DNA from: Flavihumibacter soli
GTDB taxonomy: Bacteria > Bacteroidota > Bacteroidia > Sphingobacteriales > Sphingobacteriaceae
Assembly (NCBI RefSeq): GCF_010692725.1
Contig: NZ_JAAFZB010000090.1
Location: 81,303 to 145,302, forward strand
DNA length: 64,000 nt
Direction: 5' to 3'
Both the position numbers and the translations under genes were made by a program. Every line of letters starts with the position of its first letter. Position 1 is the stretch's first letter. This document shows positions 24,473 through 34,996 of the stretch, one piece after another. Below the pieces are notes generated by a model. It worked only from the letters and a program-made list of their open reading frames with translations. It ran no database searches and was not told the DNA's origin.

Positions 24473-24526
24473 AGGCCTGTCGACGACAAAAGGGAACTTA
24501 ATGTGTTTCCCACAACCGACAAGCCT
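24473..24526. other. Nested stem-loop between convergent genes
   Basis: The outer arms AGGCCTGTCG/CGACAAGCCT pair at 9 of 10 positions. Inside them GGGAA/TTCCC forms a second stem with a 10-nt loop. It probably acts at the 3' ends of the convergent SusCD and VOC transcripts. Confidence 0.45.
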
Positions 24527-24586
24527 CGGTCACAAACACTGAGAGGTTAGATAAATATATGGATATCTGAACAGCAAAAGTCCGGT

Positions 24587-25039
24587 CTATTGCTTGTCGT
24601 TATTTATCTCAATCCAGTAACCATCCGGATCCTGAAAGTAGATCTGCTTTACTCCGTCAGGTCTTACCGTCGGTAATTTTGAGTCACCCTTCCAGTTAGT
24701 AAAGGGTATTTTATTCTTTTCCAGATTATTGATAAAGACTTCTATGGAAGGAACGCTGAAGCACAGATGCCGGTCTTTTATCTGCTCCATTCTTTCAGGG
24801 GCTCCGGATATCAGGTGCAGTTGGCCCGCCTGCCCCATTGTGAACCAGGTATGTTTACCGTCCTTAAAGGGTTCTGGTATAGTGTCAAGGCCAATAATGT
24901 TTCGGTAAAAATCACTGCTGTTCTGCAGGTTATGTACATACACCGCGATATGATTTAGGACGGGTTTATTATCGTTTTGAGCCATAGTAAATCTCGTGCT
25001 GAATAACAGAATGATCACGCAGAGGACAGTTCTTTTCAT
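24587..25039 (-). CDS. Secreted VOC-family protein
   Basis: 150 aa. An N-terminal signal peptide (MKRTVLCVIILLFSTRFTMAQ) marks it as periplasmic or exported, unlike most VOC enzymes. The mature part has both VOC halves: 'LNHIAVYVHNLQNSSDFYRNIIGLDTI' (short blocks) and 'FTNWKGDSKLPTVRPDGVKQIYFQDPDGYWIEIN', with potential metal ligands His in 'NHIAVYV', His in 'LHLISG' and Glu in 'WIEIN', the glyoxalase I arrangement. Substrate unknown. Monocistronic. Confidence 0.8.
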   Translation of the reverse strand: MKRTVLCVIILLFSTRFTMAQNDNKPVLNHIAVYVHNLQNSSDFYRNIIGLDTIPEPFKDGKHTWFTMGQAGQLHLISGAPERMEQIKDRHLCFSVPSIEVFINNLEKNKIPFTNWKGDSKLPTVRPDGVKQIYFQDPDGYWIEINNDKQ

Positions 25040-25192
25040 AGATAATTATTAAGGTAAGGGAGGAATGTTGGACACCTTTGCGAACGAATATAAGCAATAT
25101 CTGCTATGTAACGATTTTGAAGCTGAAGAAGTCAATATCAGATTTACTGCCTTTTCTCGTTAACTTTATAAAAGGATCAATGTGAATCTTTT

Positions 25193-25678
25193 ATGAAAAA
25201 ATATTTCATAATACTTTGCCTTTTCTTTCCGCTGAGCCTTTTTGGTCAGACAGTTTCTCTCCTTACGGTAAATCAGCTTGATAATCGTTTATCTGTCGGA
25301 AAGGACACTGTTTATCTTGTAAACTTCTGGGCCACATGGTGTGCCCCCTGCATCGAAGAGTTACCCCATTTTGAGAAACTGGCTGATACCATGAACGGAA
25401 AACCGGTTAAGGTTCTTTTAGTGAGCTTGGATTTTAAGTCAAAGCTTGAAACGGTGGTCAGGCCGTTTGTCAAAAAGCTACAGATTAGTAACGAGGTCTA
25501 CCTGCTCAATGAGAAAAGTCAGCAGGATTATATCGACAGGATCGATAAAAATTGGTCGGGCGCGATTCCTGCAACTTTAGTTGTGAACACTAAACGCAGG
25601 ATACGGACGCTGGTCGAGAAGGAACTGACATACGATGAATTATTAAACCTCTATAAAACAAACATAAGCGATGAATAA
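25193..25678 (+). CDS. TlpA-like periplasmic thioredoxin
   Basis: 161 aa with a signal peptide (~1-19, 'PLSLFGQ'). The thioredoxin active site is W-C-A-P-C with C50 and C53 in 'VNFWATWCAPCIEELPHFEKL'. The cis-Pro region is 'GAIPATLVVN'. It resembles TlpA/ResA-type thiol:disulfide reductases acting on periplasmic proteins. The stop overlaps the next gene's start by 8 bases, so the two thioredoxin-fold proteins are co-translated and likely act together. Confidence 0.85.
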   Translation: MKKYFIILCLFFPLSLFGQTVSLLTVNQLDNRLSVGKDTVYLVNFWATWCAPCIEELPHFEKLADTMNGKPVKVLLVSLDFKSKLETVVRPFVKKLQISNEVYLLNEKSQQDYIDRIDKNWSGAIPATLVVNTKRRIRTLVEKELTYDELLNLYKTNISDE

Positions 25679-26297
25679 GATAATAGCAGCATTATTTCTG
25701 TTAGTGCAGATCGGTACATCTGCGGGTGCACAGGTAAAAAGTTATGAACCGGGAAGCCTGGTGAGTGATTTTAAATTAAAAAATGTTAATAACAAGCAGG
25801 TGTCCTTAGCCGATTTCTCCGGTGCTAAGGGTTATATCATTGTGTTCACATGCAATACCTGTCCATATGCGAAGGCTTATGAGCAGAGAATTATCGATCT
25901 TCATAACAAGTATGCAGAAAAGGGGTATCCTGTGATAGCCATCAACCCCAATGATCCGGAAGTTTCACCTGGTGACTCATTCGCAGCAATGCAGGAACGG
26001 TCGACTTCAAAAAAATATCCCTTCCCTTATCTTATAGATCAGGATCAGACTGTGACACGGCGCTTTGGCGCCACCCGTACACCGCACGTTTTCCTGGTTG
26101 ATAAAACCAACGAAGGGAATAAAGTAGCATATATCGGTGCCATCGATAATGACACGGAAGATAACAACCCTGACAAGATTAGATATGTTGAGAAAGCCAT
26201 CGGCGCCTTAATGTCTGAGAAGGCTCCTGAAACAACCGTAACCAAAGCGGTAGGGTGTACTATTAAATGGAAAAAGGGAACTGGAACTTCTCTCTAA
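25671..26297 (+). CDS. Exported thioredoxin-fold (AhpC/TSA-like) protein with C-x-x-C
   Basis: 208 aa with a signal peptide (~1-20, 'SAGAQ'). The core is AhpC/TSA-Redoxin-like: 'GSLVSDFKLKNVNNKQVSLADFSGAKG', the redox motif C61-N-T-C64 in 'FTCNTCPYAKAYEQRI', and 'FGATRTPHVFLVD' as the cis-Pro loop. The 'CNTCPYA' motif is typical of a thioredoxin-like subgroup common in Bacteroidota and Planctomycetes, where the peroxidatic Cys stands in a CxxC. A lone Cys near the C-terminus ('AVGCTIKWK') is also typical. It is coupled to the TlpA-like gene upstream. Confidence 0.82.
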   Translation: MNKIIAALFLLVQIGTSAGAQVKSYEPGSLVSDFKLKNVNNKQVSLADFSGAKGYIIVFTCNTCPYAKAYEQRIIDLHNKYAEKGYPVIAINPNDPEVSPGDSFAAMQERSTSKKYPFPYLIDQDQTVTRRFGATRTPHVFLVDKTNEGNKVAYIGAIDNDTEDNNPDKIRYVEKAIGALMSEKAPETTVTKAVGCTIKWKKGTGTSL

Positions 26298-26317
26298 AGG
26301 TTTACGATATTAGCGAA

Positions 26318-26342
26318 CCTCCGGGAAGCTTCTTCCCGGAGG
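26318..26342. terminator. Strong hairpin between convergent genes
   Basis: The perfect 11-bp G/C-rich stem CCTCCGGGAAG/CTTCCCGGAGG has a 3-nt loop, 20 bp after the thioredoxin-fold gene stop and 15 bp beyond the hybrid kinase stop. T-tracts are lacking, but its position suits a shared terminator. Confidence 0.65.
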
Positions 26343-26357
26343 CGCTTAAAGAATGCC

Positions 26358-29300
26358 TTACAATACTGGATGAAGGTCGTTTACTTCCGTTGCCTGCTGA
26401 CCCTGGCTTATCAGTATCAGGGTATCCATTAGAAGCGACAGTTGTAACGGCTTCGATATATAGTGATCCATGCCTGCCCTGAAGCAGTCTTCTTTATCCT
26501 CTACCATGGCATTCGCAGTCATAGCAATTATTTGTGGCTGTCTCAGAAATTCAGACCGGATCAATCTTGTAGCTTCCAGTCCATCCATTTCAGGCATCTG
26601 AACATCCATAAGAATAACATCGTAGTTCTGCACCTTTAAGCGCTCAATAACCTGCTTGCCGTCAGTTACCAGGTCGGCTTTGTAACCCAGGCGCTCAAGG
26701 ATCTTCCTGATCAGCATCTGGTTCGTCATATTGTCTTCAGCAATCAGGATATCGAGGGGATATTGCAATGCAAAATCGGCTGACAAAACACCTGAAGCAA
26801 ACTGCTTAGTCTGCGGCGACAAGGCCTGCTCTTTCTCCAGTGCCAATTGTATAAGCTTTCCTAAATGCTGCTGCTTGGCAGGCTTTGTAAGGACCGAGTT
26901 GAACAAAAACGGATACTTCGTCTTGGTTTCATCTCCGATCGAGCTTAGTAAAATAATAGGCAATGAAGGATATTCCTTCCGGATAACGGTGCTCAATTCC
27001 ACACCGTCCATTTCCGGCATCTGCATATCGGTCAGTACTAATTCAACCGTATTTTCGCGAAGATAATCGAGTGCTAATCTTCCGGATGCATATTGAACCG
27101 GGATAAGTCCCCACTGTTCCATCTGGACATTCAGGATGCGAAGATTGGTCGCATTGTCATCGATGATCAGCACGCGTTTGCCTTTGTGGTCTGTAAGATC
27201 AAATTTATTGAAGACTATAACAGGCTGATCGCTGACAGTGGCAACGATATTGAATGAGAAAACAGATCCCTGGCCTTCCTCGCTCTCCACGGTTATCTTT
27301 CCACCAAGCAGCTCTACCAGGCGTTCACAGATCACCAATCCTAAACCTGTACCGCCATATCGACGGGTGGTAGAAGAGTCGATTTGTGAGAATGCTTTAA
27401 ACAGGCGGTCAATCTTGTTTTTAGAAATTCCGATGCCGGTATCTATTACTTCAAACCGGAGATTCACCTTCCCATCATCATCTACGCCGAGGGCACTCAC
27501 ACGGAGGAAAATTTCACCTGATGCAGTGAACTTCATGGCATTACCGATCAGGTTGATCAGGATCTGCCGAAGACGCAGGCTATCCGTCTTTAACTGGGCC
27601 GGTATCATCGGATCAATCTGGTAAACCAGGTCAATGCCACTTTTCGCTGCTTTCGCGGAAAACAGATCCATCACCTCTTCAATCAGTTGACGAAGTACAA
27701 AATCATGAGGATCAAGATCCAGATTGCCCGACTCGATCTTTGAAAAATCCAGGATATCATTGATGACGCTTAATAAGGCTTCACCGCTATGTCGTATCGT
27801 GTCCGCATATTCATGCTGCTCGGCATCCAGTTTTGTTTCGCATAATAATGACGCCATTCCCAGTACGCCGTTCATCGGAGTACGTATCTCATGGCTCATT
27901 GTGGCAAGGAATATACTTTTCGCCTGATTAGCTTTTTCGGCTTCCTCTCTTGCTTTTGCTTCGTGCTCCCGTTGCTCGATGAGTTCTTCGTTCAGAACCT
28001 GTAGCTGATTTGACTGCAGATTTAATTCTTCCGTACGTATAGAGACCAGTTTCTCAAGTCGATCCTTCTGGCGATGTATGGCCTGAATTCTCCGGCGATA
28101 CAGGAGATAAATGCTGCCTGAAACAGAAATTATCATAAGAATGCGGAACCACCAGGTTTTCCAGAAAGGCGGAGTGATGATTACTTCTACTGAAGTGATT
28201 TCCGTTGACCAGACCCCGTCTGCATTTGCCGCTTTCACTTTAAATACATATTCTCCAGGATCAAGATTTGTGTAAGTGGCAGTTCTTTTAGTTCCTACAA
28301 AATTCCATGCCTGGTCAAAACCCTCCAGTATATATGCATAATCGTTCCGGTTTGGAACAGTGAAGTTTAAAGAAGCAAATTCAAACTGTAGAACAGACTG
28401 GTTATACGGCAGAGTGATGCTCTTGGTAAGGCTGATTTCCTGTTTAAGTACGGAGTTCGGACCTGCCACAACAGGCCGGTTAAACAGCATGAAGTTTGTT
28501 AATACCACTCGTGCCTCTATGGACGACTTCATAGCTTTAAGTGGATTAAAATGATTATATCCCTTATTCCCTCCGAAATACATGATCCCGTCTGTTGTTA
28601 GAAGGGCGGCTCTTGCCAGAAACTCCAGTCCCTGTAAACCGTTGTCAACGGTGAAATTACGGAACCTGTAGTTTACAGGGTCCATCCGGCTTATTCCGCT
28701 ATTCGTGCTAATCCATAACAGACCTCTGGCGTCCTGAAGAACGCTGTTAATCACATTGTTCGGCAGGCCATCCTTCTGGTCAAATATTTTAAAGTCGTTT
28801 GTTTTCGGTTCATATAAGGCTAAGCCACCCCCAGAGGTGCCAACCCAGATCCTGCCATCCCTGTCGCCGCTGATCGAAAGGATGATATCACTCTTAAGCT
28901 TTGAATTGGTCTGATCATATCTGCGGAAGTTTTTCGTTGCAGGATTATATATACTGAGACCTCCAAAGTAGGTTCCTACCCAAATATTGCCTGTCTGATC
29001 TTCGTACAGTGCCTGGATAAAGTCATTGCTTAAACTCCCGGGATTGTTCTTCTGGTAAGAAAACTTATGGATCAGGCCGGTTTTATGATCAATCACGTTG
29101 AGGCCATTACCATTTGTACCAACCCATATGTTCCCTGCCCGGTCCTCAAGGAGGGTATATATTGTGTTCCCTGATAAATTCGTTTCTCCGGTACCGCTTT
29201 CAAACAACCTGAATTTTCCTGTCTCCGGATCATACTCACTAAGACCGCCACCGTAGGTACCTAACCAGAGCTTCTTGCTTTTTTTGCTGTATATCATGGA

Positions 29301-30575
29301 TTGGATGATATTGTTAGCCAAACCGCCGCGATTACCCGTAGACTTGATGTGTTCGTGTTTTTTACTACCCTTTCTTACTAAATTAAGTCCGCCACCATCG
29401 GTACCAATCCAGATATTGCCATTCTCATCCTCGGCGAATGATGTTACTACATTCGCCGAAAGACTGCCTGGATCAGTAGTATGAGAGCGGGTATGCTCAA
29501 AGAAGTTAATGCTTCCCACATATTTATTGATGCCGCCAGAGTAGGTGCCCACCCACAAGACACCTTGATTATCGTGATACAATGAGGACACGGAGTTATT
29601 GCTTAAGCTAAACTCATCTCCCTGGTCCATACTGAAGTTGGAAAATATTTCCCTGCTGGTATCGAAATATTCTACCCCGCTTTCTGTGCCCAGCCAAAGG
29701 TTGCCCTTCCCGGCATCGATGATCGTGGATATATAGTTATCACTCAGGCTCCGGTTGTTACCCTCCTGATGCATATAACGTTTGAAGTCTCCGGTTACAG
29801 GATCCATTCTGTTAAGACCACGGCTTTCGGTACCAACCCATAAATAACCTTTGGAATCTTCGTAAATGGTTTCAATACTGTTACTGCTTATAGTGTTCGG
29901 GTTTCCGGGCATGTGCAGAAATGACCTCAACTTCTTTGTCCTGTGATTGTAACTGTACAATCCATTGCCGGTACCAATCCAAAGATTTTTTTTGCTGTCC
30001 TCGTATATATCAAATATGCTGGCATCGCTGATCACGGAAGAAATATCCATTCGGGTAACTTTACCAGTCTTACGGTTAAATAAATTGATGTTGCGGTAAG
30101 TGCCGACCCACAAATTACCATAGCTGTCTTCCATCAAGGAAAGAACAGCAGGGTTGCTTAGCGTTTCCGGATTTTTACCGTCGTGCGTATAGGTGACAAA
30201 CGAATCAGATTCGCGGTCGTACCTGCTTAATCCTCCGGTGATGGTGCCCAGCCACAGATTCCCGGCCTTATCTTCGTAGAGACTTAAAATATGATTGGAA
30301 GGCAGACTTCGGGGATTCTTAACATCGTTTCGGTAGATTTTGAAATTATAACCATCGTAACGATTCAGTCCATCGCGGGTACCAAACCAGAGGAACCCGT
30401 AACGATCCTTCAGAATACAACGTACGGAGCTCTGTGACAGACCTTCAGCAGTGGTTAAGTGACTAAACTTAATCCCGGCAGGTTGGCCTTGAGCGGATGC
30501 CGGCAGGAAGTATATAAAGCTGACTATCAGCCACGGAAGTATAAAATAAGCCGGGGTTGTCCCTTTTGTTAACAT
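26358..30575 (-). CDS. Hybrid sensor histidine kinase with propeller sensor and two receiver domains
   Basis: 1405 aa. Signal peptide (~1-28), then about two seven-bladed sets of Reg_prop repeats ('[17 protein letters not shown]', '[16 protein letters not shown]', '[15 protein letters not shown]', '[15 protein letters not shown]') to ~residue 650. A Y_Y_Y domain (~730-795) and a membrane segment (~810-830) follow. The cytoplasmic part has HisKA with H in '[13 protein letters not shown]' (~893), HATPase_c ('[19 protein letters not shown]'), receiver 1 ('[13 protein letters not shown]', '[13 protein letters not shown]') and receiver 2 ('[11 protein letters not shown]', '[13 protein letters not shown]'). 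Unlike the usual hybrid two-component regulators of this phylum it has no AraC HTH, so it must signal onward to another protein. Confidence 0.95.
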   Translation of the reverse strand: MLTKGTTPAYFILPWLIVSFIYFLPASAQGQPAGIKFSHLTTAEGLSQSSVRCILKDRYGFLWFGTRDGLNRYDGYNFKIYRNDVKNPRSLPSNHILSLYEDKAGNLWLGTITGGLSRYDRESDSFVTYTHDGKNPETLSNPAVLSLMEDSYGNLWVGTYRNINLFNRKTGKVTRMDISSVISDASIFDIYEDSKKNLWIGTGNGLYSYNHRTKKLRSFLHMPGNPNTISSNSIETIYEDSKGYLWVGTESRGLNRMDPVTGDFKRYMHQEGNNRSLSDNYISTIIDAGKGNLWLGTESGVEYFDTSREIFSNFSMDQGDEFSLSNNSVSSLYHDNQGVLWVGTYSGGINKYVGSINFFEHTRSHTTDPGSLSANVVTSFAEDENGNIWIGTDGGGLNLVRKGSKKHEHIKSTGNRGGLANNIIQSMIYSKKSKKLWLGTYGGGLSEYDPETGKFRLFESGTGETNLSGNTIYTLLEDRAGNIWVGTNGNGLNVIDHKTGLIHKFSYQKNNPGSLSNDFIQALYEDQTGNIWVGTYFGGLSIYNPATKNFRRYDQTNSKLKSDIILSISGDRDGRIWVGTSGGGLALYEPKTNDFKIFDQKDGLPNNVINSVLQDARGLLWISTNSGISRMDPVNYRFRNFTVDNGLQGLEFLARAALLTTDGIMYFGGNKGYNHFNPLKAMKSSIEARVVLTNFMLFNRPVVAGPNSVLKQEISLTKSITLPYNQSVLQFEFASLNFTVPNRNDYAYILEGFDQAWNFVGTKRTATYTNLDPGEYVFKVKAANADGVWSTEITSVEVIITPPFWKTWWFRILMIISVSGSIYLLYRRRIQAIHRQKDRLEKLVSIRTEELNLQSNQLQVLNEELIEQREHEAKAREEAEKANQAKSIFLATMSHEIRTPMNGVLGMASLLCETKLDAEQHEYADTIRHSGEALLSVINDILDFSKIESGNLDLDPHDFVLRQLIEEVMDLFSAKAAKSGIDLVYQIDPMIPAQLKTDSLRLRQILINLIGNAMKFTASGEIFLRVSALGVDDDGKVNLRFEVIDTGIGISKNKIDRLFKAFSQIDSSTTRRYGGTGLGLVICERLVELLGGKITVESEEGQGSVFSFNIVATVSDQPVIVFNKFDLTDHKGKRVLIIDDNATNLRILNVQMEQWGLIPVQYASGRLALDYLRENTVELVLTDMQMPEMDGVELSTVIRKEYPSLPIILLSSIGDETKTKYPFLFNSVLTKPAKQQHLGKLIQLALEKEQALSPQTKQFASGVLSADFALQYPLDILIAEDNMTNQMLIRKILERLGYKADLVTDGKQVIERLKVQNYDVILMDVQMPEMDGLEATRLIRSEFLRQPQIIAMTANAMVEDKEDCFRAGMDHYISKPLQLSLLMDTLILISQGQQATEVNDLHPVL

Positions 30576-30826
30576 TTAGTACACGTTATAATAAGCCGTT
30601 TACGCAAATCCGGTGGAAAAGTTAATCTAATCATAAGGATTGATTAAGCTTTTTTCCATTTACTTTAATAGCCAAGCGTACAATACTGCAGGAGTGAATT
30701 TCGGTGGAAATTTAAGAAGAGGGCCGAGACGAATTGAGTTTGTCTGATATAGTATGGGTTCAGTTCAGGCAGCACTCATTACGCTATTTAATGGAGTGAC
30801 CGCCTGAAGTGGAGTGTCAAACCTGA

Positions 30827-31660
30827 TTAGATCCTTAAAAACTGTTTCGGATTAAGCGGCTTATCATTCAATCTTACTTCATAGTGTAAATGCGGACCTG
30901 TAGACCGGCCTGTGGTACCGATATTTCCAATAGGTTTTCCGGCAGGCACTTTGTCACCAACCTTTACTTTTATTTTCGATAAATGCGCATATAAGGTCTG
31001 GTACTTATTGGCATGCAGAATACGTACGCATTTGCCATAGCCGCGGTACCATCCGGCTCCAATAACAACTCCTTTTGCCGTACTTTTTACCACATCGCCT
31101 TTACGGCCTCTGAAGTCCAGTCCGCCATGAAATTCTCTTCCCGAGTTTGTAAACGGGTTCGGGCGGTATCCATAGCCTGAGGCTTGGTTACTGAAATACG
31201 GATAACCTAAAGGAACTGCTTGTATCTGCTTCATCAAAGAATTCAGATAATCATTATACATTATAACTTTCTCTTTATCGGTCAGTGTCGTCTCCTGATC
31301 TTCGCCGCCAACCCCGGTGTCAAATGATCTGACACCACGTTTCTTTAAATAGGTGCTGATGTTCTTCAGCTTGTCGTCAATACCGTCGATATAGACTTCG
31401 ATATTATTACTGTCGTTTTTAGCGGGGATCTGAACCTTAAGTTTTTGCACTTCATTCTTTAAATGCAGATTAACCGCTTTGTCCTTACGGTTTTCAACTG
31501 AAAGCTTATAAATATGGCCAATCAACAGGCCAAAGGATACGAGGAATAATGCGATGTAGTATTTAAGCCTTTTAAGATGTTTTGTCTGTATTTGAAAAGA
31601 CCTTGTTTGCTGTGACCCTGTAACGATAATTGTGCTGACGCACTTTTTCTTTTTACTCAT
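30827..31660 (-). CDS. Membrane-anchored M23 (LytM) metallopeptidase
   Basis: 277 aa. A basic N-terminus ('MSKKKK'), one transmembrane helix (~33-50, 'YYIALFLVSFGLLIGHIY') and a coiled coil (~55-100) lead to a C-terminal Peptidase_M23 domain (~155-277). Zinc ligands are visible: 'EFHGGLDF' (H-x-x-x-D) and 'GPHLHYEVRL' (H257-x-H259), with a catalytic-type His in 'LYAHLS'. It is expected to cleave peptidoglycan cross-bridges or act as an amidase activator in the periplasm. It is close to the 'M23 family metallopeptidase with bactofilin' type by architecture, but no bactofilin gene adjoins. Confidence 0.9.
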   Translation of the reverse strand: MSKKKKCVSTIIVTGSQQTRSFQIQTKHLKRLKYYIALFLVSFGLLIGHIYKLSVENRKDKAVNLHLKNEVQKLKVQIPAKNDSNNIEVYIDGIDDKLKNISTYLKKRGVRSFDTGVGGEDQETTLTDKEKVIMYNDYLNSLMKQIQAVPLGYPYFSNQASGYGYRPNPFTNSGREFHGGLDFRGRKGDVVKSTAKGVVIGAGWYRGYGKCVRILHANKYQTLYAHLSKIKVKVGDKVPAGKPIGNIGTTGRSTGPHLHYEVRLNDKPLNPKQFLRI

Positions 31661-32128
31661 TGAATTAAAATTTTCACTTGTAAACAGCGTTTCGATCTGC
31701 TGTTTACCCTGCTCGTAACAGGAATATGGGTTTCCTGTTAATGATGCTTCCCGTCCTATATTTCCTGAATGATAAGCAATTCTCCCATATAAAGATCAGT
31801 GATATGACCAGTGTTAATATCACTAATGCGCTTAATAACAAGTCATTATACGACTCGTTCCGTTCAGGGTTACAAAAGTCCGGAAAATGCAGCCCGTGAA
31901 TATCAAGTGAACGTCACGATTGAATAATAATATATCTGCTGTCAGAACAAACGTATTCCGGGCTGCAATCATAAACCCGTTTTTTGCACGATTTAATTGA
32001 TTTGAAGTAACCCTGAACCTTCATAAGGTCTCCAGCCAAACTCAGGATGTGGTGCTCTTACATGGCGTGTCAGCGGCAGCTGCTTGTCGGGGCAAATAAT
32101 ATGGTAGGATTGAATAAGCGCTTTTTTC
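31661..32128. other. 468-bp intergenic region, no gene recognised
   Basis: Many stops in all frames and no recognisable RNA. A weak CGGG/CCCG hairpin followed by six T (about 31969-31994, plus strand) has no plus-strand gene before it. The right part may hold the M23 promoter. Confidence 0.55.
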
Positions 32129-32824
32129 TTAATCCGTTAAAGGCTCAGAATAATTCTTTGACCTGTGATATACCACGGCCAGTTCCTCAGTTAAGATCTG
32201 GTTGATCTGGTCCGCGTCATTGTAAACTGCGAGATGTGTGCCGCCTTTAATCACATGATCAGCATTCACCAGGCTAAGGGGAAATACCCTGTCATTCTCG
32301 CCATGGATGTGCACATGGGGGAGGAAGACCTCCGTATTTTTCCAGCAGCTTATTTCCCGGAGAGCCCATTTTAGAAAAACGGGGTTTGTATGGTCAAGGA
32401 AGGAGACCAGCAGTTCACGGGCGGACTTATCGGCCGGACCAAGAAACCAGTAAAGGAAGGGCAGCGAAACCCTGAGAATTTTCCGCGGAGCAATCCTGTA
32501 GATCTTTAACTTGCCTGCAAGCCGGTATAATGCAGGAAGTTCTGCTGAAGTCTTAACAGTTGAAAATAATATAAGCTTCTCCGGTTTCAAAAACTTGCAG
32601 ATCTCGGCTGCGACCAGACCTCCAAATGAAAGCCCTGCCAGCATAAAGGGTTTGCTGGTATCTATCTTGCTTGCTAACCTTTCGGCATAGGATGCTATGT
32701 TCTCACTTTCGTCGACAGTTTCCCATGGTATATGCCGTATTTCGTAACCTTCCGGAAGGCAGAGCTTTCCAAAGATCCGTTCATCAGCCCCAAGGCCGCT
32801 TATAAAGTAAATGATCATTTTCAT
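32129..32824 (-). CDS. Alpha/beta-hydrolase fold protein
   Basis: 231 aa, cytoplasmic. 'YFISGLGADERIF' provides the oxyanion-hole strand, and the nucleophile elbow is G-L-S-F-G-G at about 68-73 (Ser). 'HIHGENDRVFP' carries the acid Asp, and the catalytic His is in 'KGGTHLAVYND'. This is a complete Ser-Asp-His triad. The substrate is not predictable from sequence. It stands alone. Confidence 0.85.
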   Translation of the reverse strand: MKMIIYFISGLGADERIFGKLCLPEGYEIRHIPWETVDESENIASYAERLASKIDTSKPFMLAGLSFGGLVAAEICKFLKPEKLILFSTVKTSAELPALYRLAGKLKIYRIAPRKILRVSLPFLYWFLGPADKSARELLVSFLDHTNPVFLKWALREISCWKNTEVFLPHVHIHGENDRVFPLSLVNADHVIKGGTHLAVYNDADQINQILTEELAVVYHRSKNYSEPLTD

Positions 32825-33093
32825 GGTCTTGTATACCGGGGGTTACCGGCCTTTCCGTTAAAGGAAATGGTCAGGCAATAATGAGACGCAAAGATACGGC
32901 TTATAGATGCTGAATGCAGCAGGAGCAGCCGGTGTGACGTTCCTGATAGACCCGGCTTAATTGCCCCTTTCACGCAAAAGACTCGTGCGTTGCTTCCAAT
33001 GCTTATTTTATTTTTTGAAACCTTAAAATAGATTTTTAGTAAACTGTACTCAATTGCAATATTTGCCGTTAATTATAAACCAGCAGAGCAGTT

Positions 33094-34896
33094 TTGAGAA
33101 CTAAATTATTGACACACAGCATATTATTTAAAGCTGTTCTTATCATACTGTTTATATCGACGGGTAGCTTCAAGTTTGCCCATCACGGGACGATATTAAA
33201 CCCTGAAACTCGCCAGGCTCCGGCAGTACTCCTGAATAATGAATCAGGTATTGTCCCCTTTAAAGATCTCTCCCAAAGACGGATAGTCAGCATAAATGCC
33301 GGCTCCGACTATTCAGTCGAATTCAATGCGATGCTCGGGAAATACTCAGAGATAAGCAGCATTCATGCCCAGGACATCAAAAGCATACAGCAGCTAAGTC
33401 AGTTTAATACCTTCATTTTTCTTGTAAAGGATGGAGATCTCCTTCCGAAAACCATTGACCTTATACTGGCGGCTGAGAAAAGTAAGCAGGTTATCGTGGC
33501 CTGTTTTGGTAATACCGCTGCCCTTGCAGCTCTCGACCCGATCAGCAGCCCGGTGATCTGGAATCCTGAGCATACTGTGGCATCAGTTGAGCAAACGGCA
33601 CAGATCATTTTTGGTGGCGAAGCAGCGTCAGGTACACTGAACCAGAATGTAAGTTCGAAATTTATCAACGGGTCAGGCTTTAGTACCGTGAGAACCCGAC
33701 TGCGATATATTGATCCGGAAGCTTTCGGAATAAGCCAGGCCAGGCTCGGAAAGATCGATGCGATCGTTAATGATGCGATACGTCAGCATGCTACCCCAAG
33801 TGCCGTTGTAATGGTAGTGAAGGACGGTAATGTGATCTTCAATAAAGCCTATGGCCATCACACCTATGATGAAAATGATATTCCTACAAGGGTCGATGAT
33901 ATATATGATCTCGCGTCGGTCACCAAGATCGCGGCTACGACTATAGCGGCCATGCGGTTATACGATCAGAATAAACTTGACCTCGATGCCGGGCTGGGAA
34001 CCTACCTGGAAGACGTCAGGGCAACTAACAAGAGTGAGATTCCCCTTCGGGATGTGCTGCTTCACCAGGCCGGCTTTGTAAACCTGGATTTCTTCAGCTA
34101 TCTGAAACCGCAGGATCACAGTACGGATTCGTCCGAACTGTACTCAGCAAAGATCGCAGACCATTATTACCTCCGCAACAATTACTATAAGGACGTAATG
34201 TGGGAAAAGATGCTTAGAACACCATTACCCACCCGTGGGCGCTATGTCTACAGCGACATCAGCATGTATGTCATGAAAGAGGTAATAGAAAAACAGACCC
34301 TCCAGCCATTGGATCAGTACATGAGCCACGAGTTTTACAGTTCGTTAGGCATGCGCACGGCAGGGTTTAATCCTATAAAGCGATTCGCTAAGGACAGGAT
34401 CGTGCCGACCGAGATGGATGGCTATTTCCGGAAAACACTGCTCCAGGGGATAGTTCACGATTCCGGTGCCTCCCTCGCAAACGGTGTGGCAGGCCACGCA
34501 GGCCTGTTTGCCAGTGCGAACGATCTGGCCATACTCAATCAAATGCTCCTGAACGGCGGTTCTTACGGGGGAGTTGAATACATCAGGCCCGAAACGGTCA
34601 GTTTATTCACTTCCAGCCAGTCGAATGTAAGCCGGAGGGGCCTCGGCTTCGACAGGGGAAACGGAACCGGATATCCGTCCGATCTGGCATCTCCTGAAAG
34701 CTTTGGCCACACTGGTTATACCGGCACCTGCGTGTGGGTTGATCCAAATGAGAAGCTGGTCTATATTTTCTTATCCAACAGGGTCTACCCCTCAGCTTCG
34801 AATAAACTAAACAGTCTTAGGGTACGGGCACGTATACAGGATGCCATTTATGAGGCTATAAGTGGCAGTCAGGAAAATTTCGCACAGGCGAGATAG
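33094..34896 (+). CDS. Beta-lactamase-family serine hydrolase with an N-terminal GH3_C-like remnant
   Basis: 600 aa, apparent TTG start at 33094. Residues ~10-28 form a signal or anchor. Residues ~42-190 ('AVLLNNESGIVPFKDLSQRRIVSINAG', in short blocks) resemble the C-terminal domain of glycoside hydrolase family 3. Residues ~210-590 are a class C beta-lactamase/esterase domain with S275-V-T-K278, Y386-S-D388 and H539-T-G541. In Bacteroidota, GH3_N-GH3_C-beta-lactamase fusions of about 1000 aa are common. Here the GH3_N catalytic barrel is missing, so only the serine hydrolase should be active. Probable role in cell-wall or sugar-ester hydrolysis. Confidence 0.8.
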   Translation: MRTKLLTHSILFKAVLIILFISTGSFKFAHHGTILNPETRQAPAVLLNNESGIVPFKDLSQRRIVSINAGSDYSVEFNAMLGKYSEISSIHAQDIKSIQQLSQFNTFIFLVKDGDLLPKTIDLILAAEKSKQVIVACFGNTAALAALDPISSPVIWNPEHTVASVEQTAQIIFGGEAASGTLNQNVSSKFINGSGFSTVRTRLRYIDPEAFGISQARLGKIDAIVNDAIRQHATPSAVVMVVKDGNVIFNKAYGHHTYDENDIPTRVDDIYDLASVTKIAATTIAAMRLYDQNKLDLDAGLGTYLEDVRATNKSEIPLRDVLLHQAGFVNLDFFSYLKPQDHSTDSSELYSAKIADHYYLRNNYYKDVMWEKMLRTPLPTRGRYVYSDISMYVMKEVIEKQTLQPLDQYMSHEFYSSLGMRTAGFNPIKRFAKDRIVPTEMDGYFRKTLLQGIVHDSGASLANGVAGHAGLFASANDLAILNQMLLNGGSYGGVEYIRPETVSLFTSSQSNVSRRGLGFDRGNGTGYPSDLASPESFGHTGYTGTCVWVDPNEKLVYIFLSNRVYPSASNKLNSLRVRARIQDAIYEAISGSQENFAQAR

Positions 34897-34996
34897 ATCG
34901 ATCCTATGGCTGCAACACCCTCCTGAAACCTTCTCCCTTTTGCCGTGTTTGTTCCTTAAGGTGACAATTTAGCGTACCTGATCAATAGACACTTGC

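Noticed and set aside
31969..31994. Possible terminator CGGG...CCCG plus T6
   Set aside because: Only a 4-bp stem, and no plus-strand gene precedes it.
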